This document shows positions 33,359 through 41,831 of a stretch of DNA of 64,000 nucleotides, one piece after another. The notes under the pieces are model-generated. The model saw only the letters and a list, made by a program, of their open reading frames with translations. It had not been told where the DNA came from and ran no database searches. The number at the start of each line of letters is the position of its first letter. The first letter of the stretch is position 1. Both the position numbers and the translations under genes were made by a program. The stretch lies in assembly GCF_900240315.1 (NCBI RefSeq), contig NZ_OEPZ01000001.1, positions 682,001 through 746,000 of the forward strand, in the 5' to 3' direction. The stretch is from Dorea phocaeensis (lineage in GTDB: Bacteria > Bacillota > Clostridia > Lachnospirales > Lachnospiraceae).

Positions 33359-36154
33359 TTACCGTTTATGTTGATTTATTTGTCGTTTTCTTCGATACAC
33401 CCCAAAAACACTAATACCAGAAACCATTACCAGTAAGATCCAAAGTGTCATGTTTGTGCTGTCTCCTGTTTCAGGAGTCTTATCATTTACAGATGCATTT
33501 GGCACAACTGGTTTATTTAGATCATTTGGTTTGTTTGGTTCACTTGGAACTACCGGTGTAGCTTTTGCTTTTACCGTTACTTTGATTGTTTTCACTGATG
33601 AAGCGCCTTGACGATCTGTCACCTTATATGTAACTTCATATGTTCCTGCTTTTGTAGTATTGACCTCATTTTTCAAGACTGCAATTACGCTTGTAAGATC
33701 ACCATCTTCCTTATCGGTTGCAGTTACATCTTTTAATGGATCAAATTCATCTCCGACTGTGATTGTCTTATCTCTTGCGTCGATTGTTGGAATCTGATTC
33801 AGACCTTCCATTTTCGGATTAACGGTTACATAAATCGTCTTTATGAAAGAAGCTCCCTGGCTATCCATTACTTTATAGGTAACTTCGTATACTCCAGCTT
33901 CACTTGTATTTACTCCATTTTCAATCACATTTTCTATTGTCAATGGAATACCGCCATCTTCTTCATCGGTTGCAGTTACATCTTTTAGTGGATCGAATTC
34001 ATCTCCAACAGTAAGTGTCTTATCGCTTGCATTGATGGTTGGAACCCGATTGATCATACTTGCATTTCTCTTAAACTCCCAAGTTCCAACAAACTCTACA
34101 TTCTCTGTTACGTTCTCATATTGATCAGGTGTCCAGCCTTTAAATGTCCATACACCATCTGCAACTTCTACATCATCAAATGTTGTATCCGGTGCAGTTA
34201 CTGTACTTCCATGCTTAATGCTTCCTGCTGTTGGTAACTGATCTTTGATTTCTGTTGGAAGTTCTTCATCTTCGTTTGTAGATTTAAAGCTGTAATTTAC
34301 CGAATAGCTATTTAATTCAAATTCCCAGGTTCCTGTAAATTTAATGTTTCTGTCTTCATCTGCTGTCGTTTCACTTGCTATTTTGCTATCGGCATCATAT
34401 CCCTTAAATGTCCATGCACCATCTGTAACTGCAACTTTTGTTTCCCCTGGTTGAATTGCATTGATTGTATCACCTTCGGAGTATTTATTAGAATCTTCTG
34501 GCAATAAAGCAGTCACCTCAGGTGGAAGCGCTTTTCCTCTGGTTCCACTTATAAAATCATAGATTACATGGTATTCATCTTTAAAAGGACTTATTTTAAA
34601 GGAAACTGTTCCAGTAAAGTAGCTTTTAGTTCTAGAATCGGCGCCTTTGTTGTTATTAAATAAAAATGATAGTTGTGCTTTTTCAAATGGATTTTTACTT
34701 TTGCTATTTACATCATTCTCAGGAATATAAATATATGTTTTTCCATTTAATTTAGAAGTTGTATAGCTCTTTGAAGTATTGTCTGCAAATTCAACATTAA
34801 CAGAGCTAGTATCCGTTAATGTGCCATCAATATCAATCGGCATTGGCAATTCAACTTTATACATGCCATTTTCTAAAGTTGTGATTACTGTTTTATCATA
34901 AGTAATACTTTGACTTCTAGCACTAAATGTTCGTCCTGCTACAATACTATTTGGCAGAGTTGTTTGCATTGGACTTAAATCAAATATTTGATTGCCTCCC
35001 AGGTCTAGAAATCTTAAGCTATCAAATTTAGATTTACCTAATGGTTCAACAGATTTAATTTTATTACGTCCTAAAGCGAGCGTTCCAATTTCTTTATGTT
35101 TTTCGATACCTTCAATAGATTCAACTTCATTGTAATTACATTTTACATAATATAATTCTCCATTCAATTGGCTAACCACAGGAAAATCTTTAAAGCCTGT
35201 TCCACTTAGAGATAATTCACCTAAATTTGGCATATTGCTAATTGCTTTAGCAATCATTTCAGGAGTATATGAATCTTTTGGCAAATTAGTACTATTGTCA
35301 CTAATTTCAGTTATTCTTAATTGTTTCAAATTCGGATAATATGTATTCGTAATAGGTTCAATTGTTTCTCCTTTTGCCAATCTACTACAATCAAACAAAT
35401 ACATTCCATGAATATTTGTTAAATATTGTAACCCATCTAATGAAGTCGTATATTTAGCTGTACTTCCATTATCTCCATCTTTACCAAAATCAAAAACAAG
35501 ATCTCCCCATGGATCATATTGAGGAGTTGCTAAAATCTCTTCTGTAACATATTGTCCACCCTGGTGACTTAATCCTGTAAATTCACCATAATTATTAATT
35601 AAATGTCTACGCATTGCCGCATCTTTGATAGAAACTAAACCTTCTACCGTATACGATTTTGTAACGGAGTGTTCTGTCCCATTCAAAGAATAGTTGATTG
35701 TAAAATTATAGGTTCCATTATCATAAAAATAGAATGTATATGTCCACTTAGAATTCTTATCATCTTTCTTAATTTCAGAATACTCAGGATATAAAGATTC
35801 GGCAGACGGCTCTATACTCGTTATTTCTAGACCATCTTGATATGGAATTTCCACAGTCAGCTGCATTAACTGCCATCCATTATATGGAACTTCTCTATCA
35901 TATTCTAGAATTGTTTGTGTTGTTCCGCTCCATGGAGTACCATCAAAGAAAGTTGCTCCTTTTAACTGAATGTCCACATTTAATTCATCGTTTTGATTTG
36001 CAGCTACTTTTGTTTTATCTTCATTAACTTCTTGCAAGGCTTCATATGGAAGTGGAGAAGCATCTGTTCCTTGCGCGAATGCAGTCTGAGGTATCAAACC
36101 TAATACCATAACCAGTGTAAGAACCCTTGCAATTATCTTCTTAGGTAAATTCAC
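33359..36154 (-). CDS. Sortase-anchored surface protein with leucine-rich repeats, SHIRT and Ig-like domains
   Basis: A 931-aa secreted protein starting at a GTG nine bases after AAGGAG. Order: signal peptide ending QTAFAQ; a unique part with leucine-rich repeats at ~280-400 (LGELSLSGTGF, IGTLALGRNKI, LRFLDLGGNQI); two SHIRT-like rod domains (~527-700, each ending GTWEF); two bacterial Ig-like/DUF5011 domains (~700-860, each with TVGDEFDPLKDVTATD); a proline linker; and a sorting signal TPETGD, hydrophobic helix, RRKR tail. It is probably an adhesin held off the wall on a rigid stalk. No sortase gene is in the window. Codons are far more AT-rich than in the neighbours. Confidence 0.88.
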   Translation of the reverse strand: MNLPKKIIARVLTLVMVLGLIPQTAFAQGTDASPLPYEALQEVNEDKTKVAANQNDELNVDIQLKGATFFDGTPWSGTTQTILEYDREVPYNGWQLMQLTVEIPYQDGLEITSIEPSAESLYPEYSEIKKDDKNSKWTYTFYFYDNGTYNFTINYSLNGTEHSVTKSYTVEGLVSIKDAAMRRHLINNYGEFTGLSHQGGQYVTEEILATPQYDPWGDLVFDFGKDGDNGSTAKYTTSLDGLQYLTNIHGMYLFDCSRLAKGETIEPITNTYYPNLKQLRITEISDNSTNLPKDSYTPEMIAKAISNMPNLGELSLSGTGFKDFPVVSQLNGELYYVKCNYNEVESIEGIEKHKEIGTLALGRNKIKSVEPLGKSKFDSLRFLDLGGNQIFDLSPMQTTLPNSIVAGRTFSARSQSITYDKTVITTLENGMYKVELPMPIDIDGTLTDTSSVNVEFADNTSKSYTTSKLNGKTYIYIPENDVNSKSKNPFEKAQLSFLFNNNKGADSRTKSYFTGTVSFKISPFKDEYHVIYDFISGTRGKALPPEVTALLPEDSNKYSEGDTINAIQPGETKVAVTDGAWTFKGYDADSKIASETTADEDRNIKFTGTWEFELNSYSVNYSFKSTNEDEELPTEIKDQLPTAGSIKHGSTVTAPDTTFDDVEVADGVWTFKGWTPDQYENVTENVEFVGTWEFKRNASMINRVPTINASDKTLTVGDEFDPLKDVTATDEEDGGIPLTIENVIENGVNTSEAGVYEVTYKVMDSQGASFIKTIYVTVNPKMEGLNQIPTIDARDKTITVGDEFDPLKDVTATDKEDGDLTSVIAVLKNEVNTTKAGTYEVTYKVTDRQGASSVKTIKVTVKAKATPVVPSEPNKPNDLNKPVVPNASVNDKTPETGDSTNMTLWILLVMVSGISVFGVYRRKRQINQHKR

Positions 36155-36186
36155 TTTTATTCACTCCTTATTCCTCATTCTTCATT

Positions 36187-39100
36187 TTATCGATTTGTTT
36201 TTCGTCTTTTTCGATACGCACCAATAAAGGCAATACCGGAAGCAATTAATACTAACGTCCAAAGTGTCATGTTTGTGCTATCTCCTGTCTTAGGAGTTTT
36301 ATCATTTACAGATGTATTTGGCACAACTGGTTTGTTTGGTTCACTTGGAACTACTAGTGTATCTTTGGCTTTTACAGTTACTTTGATTGTTTTCACTGAT
36401 GAAGCGCCTTGACTATCTGTCACTTTATAAGTAACTTCATAAACACCAACTTTCGTATTGTCTACTTCATTTTTAATGACATTTTCGATGGTCAATGGAA
36501 TATCGCCATCTTCCTCATCGGTTGCAGTTACATCTTTTAGTGGATCAAAGTTATCTCCTACTGTAATTGTTTTATCACTTGCATTGATGGTTGGAACCAG
36601 ATTGATCACACTTGCATTTCTCTTGAATTCCCATGTACCTGTAAAAGTGATGTTTTTGTTTTCATCCGCATTAGTTGCGTTTGCTAATTTATTTTCTTCG
36701 TCATATCCATTAAATTGCCATGTTCCATCAGATACTTCAACCTCGGTTTTCTCTGGTTGAATAGCGTTGATTGTATCTCCTTCAAAATACATTTTAGAAT
36801 CTTCTGGTAATAAAGAAGTCACTTCAGATGGCAGTGTTTTTCCAGATGTTCCACTTTCAAATGAATAAAGAACTTGGTATTCATCTTTTTGGGCTACCTG
36901 CCACATATCGTAATCTGATTTATCTTCTGTGTTTGCATCTGCAAGCTTCTTAAAATATAAACCATTTGTTTTTGCATTTTCATTTGCTAATTCAAAGGTA
37001 TTTTCACTTACCTTTAATGCATTGATATAATTCTGTCCAACAATCGGCTCACCTTCTTTTGAAGTGTCTTTTTTATCAACAAGAGTTACTGCCGTTTTTC
37101 CTGTTGCTGTCCCCAAAATTTCTAAAGGTATCGTTTCATCAGGATAGTTTTCATCGCCTGTAAAAGCGAATAGATTTAATTTACTTGAAGCAGCATTATA
37201 ATTTCCATATATACTAGTTGGGACAAACACACTCCATGTACTATTTGCAATTTCAGCATTACCATAGATTCTATTTATAAAGGCATGTTCATTAAATATA
37301 TATGTATCATCACTGCTTGTTACAGCGATTTTATCATGCGGATTATCATCTTTATATCCATAGCCAAATGCAGCATAGTCATTCATTACAATTTTGGAAT
37401 TTGATGTGTTTGTTGCACTTGTAATATATAGATAACCATTTGCAACCCATGTGCCATGATCCATATTCAAAGCACCTTTTGCATATGCTTGTTTATTGGT
37501 TGTCAATTTAGCATTTGTATTAATGTTTACATCATAAACTGTTCCAAATGCGTTCTTATTCTCATTTCCTAAGATTACATCTGAATCGTTTATTACATTT
37601 ACAGTTTTGAAATAACCCACAATCGGAATAGAAGTACTTGCTTTATCCAAATTCAATACCGACTTATCACCAGCGCTGTTTTCTGTGACTTTTTGTCCCC
37701 ATACCCCGTCTGTAAGCAATGTAAATTTAGGTTGTCCTGTAATATTAACGGTTGTATTTCCTTTTGTTGTACCAATACTACAATTAATTTGAGAAACTTG
37801 ACCACCATCCATGTTGATTGTTGCGTTTTTCTCTATTGTACCGTCACTGATAGGATAGATATAACTGGTATTATCTTTGTCTCTTAATTCTGCATTTGTT
37901 GCATTAATAATAACATTCCCTTTCACAAGAGAGCCACTTACCATGGACTCATCCACACCGGTAATATCTTCCAAATGAGAGCCGTGGACATTGATGATCA
38001 CATCTCCACCGACCACTGCGGAGTCTGCGCCCACAATCCCCGGTGGGTCATAGTCAGGCGTTCCGTTCCTATCCCATCCCCAAACATTTTCATAGGTGTC
38101 AATCGTTACATTGCCTTTCACCTGAAATAGACGACCGGAATTATTGATTTGCTCTCCGGCACCAGTAATATCCCAGTTATGACCAACGCGACAAATACGA
38201 TCTGAGTCTTCGTACGCGGGATCACCGCCGATTATATGGATATTACCGTCCACAATAGACTGGTCGGCGTCTTCACGCATACCATTGATCCCATTAAAAT
38301 AACCAGATTTAACCTGTACGGTTACATTCCCTTTAACGTGAGAATTATATGCACCGATCACATTCTGTGGTTTTGTATCCTTCGCTGGACTATCAAGAAT
38401 CAATGTTACATTTCCGCCTACATAAAGCGGTCCGCCACCAGGCTTGTCTCCACCGTAAGCAGTTGCTTTATTCGTAGCCGCCAGATAATTTCCGCCTTCA
38501 TTATTACCATAACTAATATTACCCGCAAGCTCTACATAAATGTCGCCTTCTACAGCCCCCTTGTAACTTCCGCCAATAACAACATTCTCTAAATCAGCAG
38601 TATTAATCTTACCTGTACCATTGATTTTGACATAAACGCTTGCGACTGTCTTTTTATTTCCGCCACCGTAAAGTGTACCAGAAATAGTAAATTCGCAATT
38701 CTCGGTAAAAATCGTTCTATGTCCACTACAATACAACGTTCCAGCAGAAGCCTTTACATTGTCTAATGTAATATCACCTACTAATTCACTTCCAAGAGTA
38801 AGTGCATATTTTTGACCTTCTGTACTTTTTACAATAATGGATTTATCCGCAACACCAACAAATTTTACATTACTTCCAATATTAGCACTTAAAACAATTG
38901 TTGCTTCTGTCTCTTGATTATTTTTAATTTCTTCTAATGCATTCTGCAATTCATCCGCACTAGAAACTTCATAAGTAGTTCCGTTAGAAATTGGATTTTC
39001 CTCTGAAGCTGGTAAAACTTCTTCATCCGTTTTCTTTTCCTCTAATCCAGATACTTCAACAGGAATTGTTTCTTCCTGTGATGTTCCATCCATCAAATAA

Positions 39101-39390
39101 TTTACCTTGAAATCATATGTTCCATTTTCAGACGCAGCATAAGTAATAACTGATAAATCTTCTGCTTTCTTTGTACCATCCGGCAATGTTACATTCTCTA
39201 ACTGAATGATTTCTGTATCTGCAAACTTTATAGAAATAGTTGCTTCTGTTTTGTCTTCATTAACTTCTTGCAAGACCTCATATTGAAGTGGAGAAGCAGC
39301 TGTTTCTTGCGCGAATACAGTCTGAGGTATCAAACCTAATACCATAACCAATGTAAGAAACCATGCAGTTATCTTCTTAGCCAGGTTCAT
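36187..39390 (-). CDS. Sortase-anchored surface protein with beta-helix-like repeats, SHIRT and Ig-like domains
   Basis: A 1067-aa secreted protein (ATG at 39390, eight bases after AAGGAGG). Its signal peptide and the following ~25 residues nearly duplicate those of the downstream gene, as do the SHIRT domain (~838-925), one Ig-like domain (~930-1010) and the sorting signal TPKTGD with helix and RRKTNR tail. The middle (~130-800) is unrelated: strands such as VKGNVTVQ, VDGNIHI, VKGNVTID, VGGDVIIN and VKGNVIIN recur roughly every 30-45 residues with many Gly/Asn turns, pointing to a right-handed beta-helix. Ligand unknown. Probably co-transcribed with the 33359 gene (32-bp gap). Confidence 0.87.
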   Translation of the reverse strand: MNLAKKITAWFLTLVMVLGLIPQTVFAQETAASPLQYEVLQEVNEDKTEATISIKFADTEIIQLENVTLPDGTKKAEDLSVITYAASENGTYDFKVNYLMDGTSQEETIPVEVSGLEEKKTDEEVLPASEENPISNGTTYEVSSADELQNALEEIKNNQETEATIVLSANIGSNVKFVGVADKSIIVKSTEGQKYALTLGSELVGDITLDNVKASAGTLYCSGHRTIFTENCEFTISGTLYGGGNKKTVASVYVKINGTGKINTADLENVVIGGSYKGAVEGDIYVELAGNISYGNNEGGNYLAATNKATAYGGDKPGGGPLYVGGNVTLILDSPAKDTKPQNVIGAYNSHVKGNVTVQVKSGYFNGINGMREDADQSIVDGNIHIIGGDPAYEDSDRICRVGHNWDITGAGEQINNSGRLFQVKGNVTIDTYENVWGWDRNGTPDYDPPGIVGADSAVVGGDVIINVHGSHLEDITGVDESMVSGSLVKGNVIINATNAELRDKDNTSYIYPISDGTIEKNATINMDGGQVSQINCSIGTTKGNTTVNITGQPKFTLLTDGVWGQKVTENSAGDKSVLNLDKASTSIPIVGYFKTVNVINDSDVILGNENKNAFGTVYDVNINTNAKLTTNKQAYAKGALNMDHGTWVANGYLYITSATNTSNSKIVMNDYAAFGYGYKDDNPHDKIAVTSSDDTYIFNEHAFINRIYGNAEIANSTWSVFVPTSIYGNYNAASSKLNLFAFTGDENYPDETIPLEILGTATGKTAVTLVDKKDTSKEGEPIVGQNYINALKVSENTFELANENAKTNGLYFKKLADANTEDKSDYDMWQVAQKDEYQVLYSFESGTSGKTLPSEVTSLLPEDSKMYFEGDTINAIQPEKTEVEVSDGTWQFNGYDEENKLANATNADENKNITFTGTWEFKRNASVINLVPTINASDKTITVGDNFDPLKDVTATDEEDGDIPLTIENVIKNEVDNTKVGVYEVTYKVTDSQGASSVKTIKVTVKAKDTLVVPSEPNKPVVPNTSVNDKTPKTGDSTNMTLWTLVLIASGIAFIGAYRKRRKTNR

Positions 39391-39448
39391 TCGCATTCCC
39401 TCCTTATTCATTTTTGAACCAAAATACATATTAAGAGATAAATGAAAT

Positions 39449-39480
39449 GGTAAGAAAAGCAGACTTTTTATCCCATGAAA
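39449..39480 (+). repeat. Palindromic 32-nt direct repeat, copy 1
   Basis: Matches 39594-39625 at 27 of 32 positions; the last 18 bases (ACTTTTTATCCCATGAAA, 39463-39480) are identical. The core TAAGAAAAG-cag-ACTTTTTATC is an imperfect palindrome. It lies between the surface gene start and the broken recombinase. Confidence 0.75.
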
Positions 39481-39593
39481 TAATAAGACTAATTTCTAAG
39501 GGAAACTACATAGATATCTGTTTTTCTCTGTATTTATATGTGTAAACAGTAAATACCGTTCATATTATCTCAATCTATAATTTTAACACCGCT

Positions 39594-39625
39594 GATAACA
39601 AAAGTCTACTTTTTATCCCATGAAA
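39594..39625 (+). repeat. Palindromic 32-nt direct repeat, copy 2 (overlaps the recombinase 3' end)
   Basis: GATAACAAAAG-tct-ACTTTTTATC followed by CCATGAAA, in the same orientation as copy 1 and 145 bp from it. The plus-strand sequence includes the reverse complement of the recombinase's last codons and its TAG stop. It could be a crossover site, or copy 1 may simply be a remnant duplicate of the recombinase end. Confidence 0.75.
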
Positions 39626-40161
39626 ACCTAGTACTTTCAACACTTTTTTCGTATTTATTTATCCAGTTGGAAAAAGTATTATGATTTGTATTTAATAATC
39701 TTGCTCCTTTGCGTTTACTAATTTTATTTTCTTTCCATAATTGATAGATTTCTTCAAATTCTTTTGGAACCGGAATCGGTGGACGCCCCAGTCGTATGCC
39801 TTTTTCTTTTGCAATTCGTATCCCCTCTGCTTGCCGCTGTCTGGTATTTTCCCGTTCTACCTGTGCGACATAAGAGAGTATTTGCAATACCAAATCAGCT
39901 ATAAACTTTCCTGTAATCCCATTCACTTGATTTCTAGTATCCAAAAGCGGAAAATCTAATACGATAATATCAATATTTACCTTTTTTGTAAGATAACGCC
40001 ATTGTTCCTGAATTTCGTCATAATCTCGTCCCAAACGATCGATAGAATTGTTTATCTATAAACATCTCTTTTTCTAAAATCCCAATACTCTGCATTGCTT
40101 CTACTTGTCTTGCAATATTCTGATCTTTGCTTGAAACTCGAATATAAGCGTATTTTTTCAT
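39606..40161 (-). pseudogene. Serine recombinase (resolvase/invertase family), broken by internal deletion
   Basis: The ATG at 40161 follows AAGGAGG and gives MKKYAYIRVSSKDQNIARQ with the catalytic serine, continuing to FIDKQ. The frame then reads FYRSFGTRL and stops. The expected NSIDRLGRDYDEI continues in another frame from about 40050. Compared with intact relatives, about 25 residues between DKQ and the SIDRLGR motif are missing, with a frameshift at the junction (~40046-40056). The rest is intact: PLLDTR, VAQVERENTRQRQAEGI, LGRPP and a C-terminal helix-turn-helix (KGARLLNTNHNTFSNWI). The protein is therefore inactive unless made in parts. Confidence 0.9.
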
Positions 40162-40270
40162 TATAATTCCTCCTTAATATTAAAGTATAAGAGAAATTAT
40201 AATTTTCTTATCGCTTAGAAAATGAAAACCTCATAAACAAAAGCATCTACTTCATTTTAAAATTTTCGGA

Positions 40271-41122
40271 TTAATAGCCAAAGAACAAGTCCAGCCCATC
40301 CGCAATTCCTTTTACCATCTGCGCCTGATACTCTGGCGTCTGCATTTTCTGATCTTCCTCTGGATTCGTCATATATCCCATCTCCACAATGGTAGTCGGA
40401 ACCTGGCTCCAGTTATTTCCACTCATGGTATCCGTCTCCCACACTCCGTCATTCTCGCATCCGGCAGCTTCACAAAACTTCCCGATCACACAGTCTGAAA
40501 GTCTTCTACTTTCTCCATAAAGCCCCGGTACATAAGGATTCTGCGGTGTGATGCAGATCGTCATAGCTCCAACCGCGCTCTGATTTTCCGCCCCGTTTGC
40601 ATGGATCCTGACATATGCGTCTGCTCCCGCCTGATTTGCCACATCCGCTCGCTGCACACAGCTTACCGGCACATCGTTTGACTCCCTTGTCATAAGAACT
40701 GTATATCCTCGAAGCTTTAGCTCTTCCCTAAGCTTTAGAGAAACCGACAGCGTCAGCTCGTACTCCGGCACCCCAGTTCTGACTCCCACCGTTCCGGAGG
40801 CATCTGCTGCCTTCTGCTCTAAAGAGCCCGGTCCAAGCGGCTCTGTTCCGGCTGCCACCACCTTTGAATGCCCCGGATCAATGACGACCGTCTGCGGTCT
40901 CTGCTCTGGTTTCTGTGGTTCTTGTTCCAGTTCTTCTGCCATTTCTTTTTCTTCCTCAGCGTCCTGCGTGTCCTGCTCTTTTTCCAGCATCTCCTGCTGT
41001 TCCTGAGACTTTTTTGATGCGTCCTGCTTTTCTTTTTCCTTCTCGCCGCCACATCCCGTCAATAATATTCCAAACAAAAGCGCCGCACATACCAGCGTCC
41101 TCATATTTCTTTGTGTCCTCAT
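40271..41122 (-). CDS. N-acetylmuramoyl-L-alanine amidase lipoprotein
   Basis: A 283-aa lipoprotein (lipobox LTGC at ~22-25) with a highly charged, repetitive Glu/Lys/Gln linker (~27-75) and an Amidase_3 catalytic domain. Zinc and catalytic residues are visible: VVIDPGHSK, the PEYELTLSVSL Glu, VRIHANGA and the VEMGYMTNPEED Glu. It cleaves the amide between muramic acid and the stem peptide, working outside the membrane in wall remodelling or spore processes. The ATG at 41122 follows AGGGGG by eight bases. It is read away from yqeY. Confidence 0.93.
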   Translation of the reverse strand: MRTQRNMRTLVCAALLFGILLTGCGGEKEKEKQDASKKSQEQQEMLEKEQDTQDAEEEKEMAEELEQEPQKPEQRPQTVVIDPGHSKVVAAGTEPLGPGSLEQKAADASGTVGVRTGVPEYELTLSVSLKLREELKLRGYTVLMTRESNDVPVSCVQRADVANQAGADAYVRIHANGAENQSAVGAMTICITPQNPYVPGLYGESRRLSDCVIGKFCEAAGCENDGVWETDTMSGNNWSQVPTTIVEMGYMTNPEEDQKMQTPEYQAQMVKGIADGLDLFFGY

Positions 41123-41226
41123 TGCATTTGCCCCCTATCTTCTATCTTCTATCTTCTTTATTCCTTTTATTTTACCGCAGCAAAACCTCTTTTGTCAGCC
41201 AGGAATCCACATGTTGCGCAAAAGAT

Positions 41227-41255
41227 TTGTAATTCTGGAATCATTCTGTTAAAAT
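41227..41255 (+). promoter_or_regulatory. Promoter of yqeY
   Basis: -35 TTGTAA (41227-41232), 17-bp spacer, -10 TAAAAT (41250-41255), about 38 bp before the ATG. Confidence 0.7.
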
Positions 41256-41292
41256 AAAGGTTAAAAATGAACATCAAACAGGAGGAATCATC

Positions 41293-41739
41293 ATGAGTAA
41301 AATTGAAGAAGTAAGAAGCGCCATGGTTGCCGCTATGAAGGCAAAAGACAAAGAAACCAAAGAAACCTTATCCGCCCTTCTGGCAGCGCTGAAGAATAAA
41401 GCAATTGACAAACGCGCCGACCTCACAGAGGAAGAAGAGGTTCAGGTTATTATGAAGGAAATCAAACAGACGAAGGAAACATTGGAAATGACACCAGAGG
41501 ATCGTACCGATATTCTGGAGGAATGCCAAAAACGACTGGCTGTTCTGGAGCAGTACGCACCGAAAATGATGGATGAAACAGAAATCCGATCCGTCATCGA
41601 TGCAACACTTACTGAGCTTTCCATCGATACTCCAACTGCAAAAGACAAGGGTCGTATTATGAAGGTTCTGATGCCAAAAGTAAAAGGAAAAGCGGACGGA
41701 AAACTGGTTAACGAGACTTTGATGTCTTACCTGAACTAG
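41293..41739 (+). CDS. yqeY: GatB/YqeY domain-containing protein
   Basis: A 148-aa, mostly helical protein starting after CAGGAGG. MSKIEEVRSAMVAAMKAKDKETKETLSALLAALKNKAID and the C-terminal KDKGRIMKVLMPKVKGKADGKLVNE are the YqeY signatures, related to the tRNA-binding tail of GatB. A role in tRNA-dependent amidation or aminoacyl-tRNA handling is inferred from this similarity only. It is one of the few plus-strand genes and forms a one-gene unit. Confidence 0.92.
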   Translation: MSKIEEVRSAMVAAMKAKDKETKETLSALLAALKNKAIDKRADLTEEEEVQVIMKEIKQTKETLEMTPEDRTDILEECQKRLAVLEQYAPKMMDETEIRSVIDATLTELSIDTPTAKDKGRIMKVLMPKVKGKADGKLVNETLMSYLN

Positions 41740-41762
41740 AATTTCTATTTATTGCAATGTAC

Positions 41763-41796
41763 AAAACCCCCGGCAGAAAAATCTGCCGGGGGTTTT
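41763..41796. terminator. Bidirectional terminator between yqeY and the PrsA-like gene
   Basis: AAAACCCCCGGCAG (41763-41776) and CTGCCGGGGGTTTT (41783-41796) form a perfect 14-bp stem with A/T tails on both sides, serving both convergent genes. Confidence 0.95.
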
Positions 41797-41831
41797 ATCT
41801 CTTTACTCCTGAACACTATCCTTACTTTTGT

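Noticed and set aside
33359-39390. CRISPR array or tandem DNA repeats in the AT-rich region
   Set aside because: Similar segments are paralogous protein domains, not short evenly spaced repeats with unique spacers.
33359-41122. Prophage or conjugative element
   Set aside because: Apart from one broken recombinase there are no phage structural, replication, relaxase or transfer genes.
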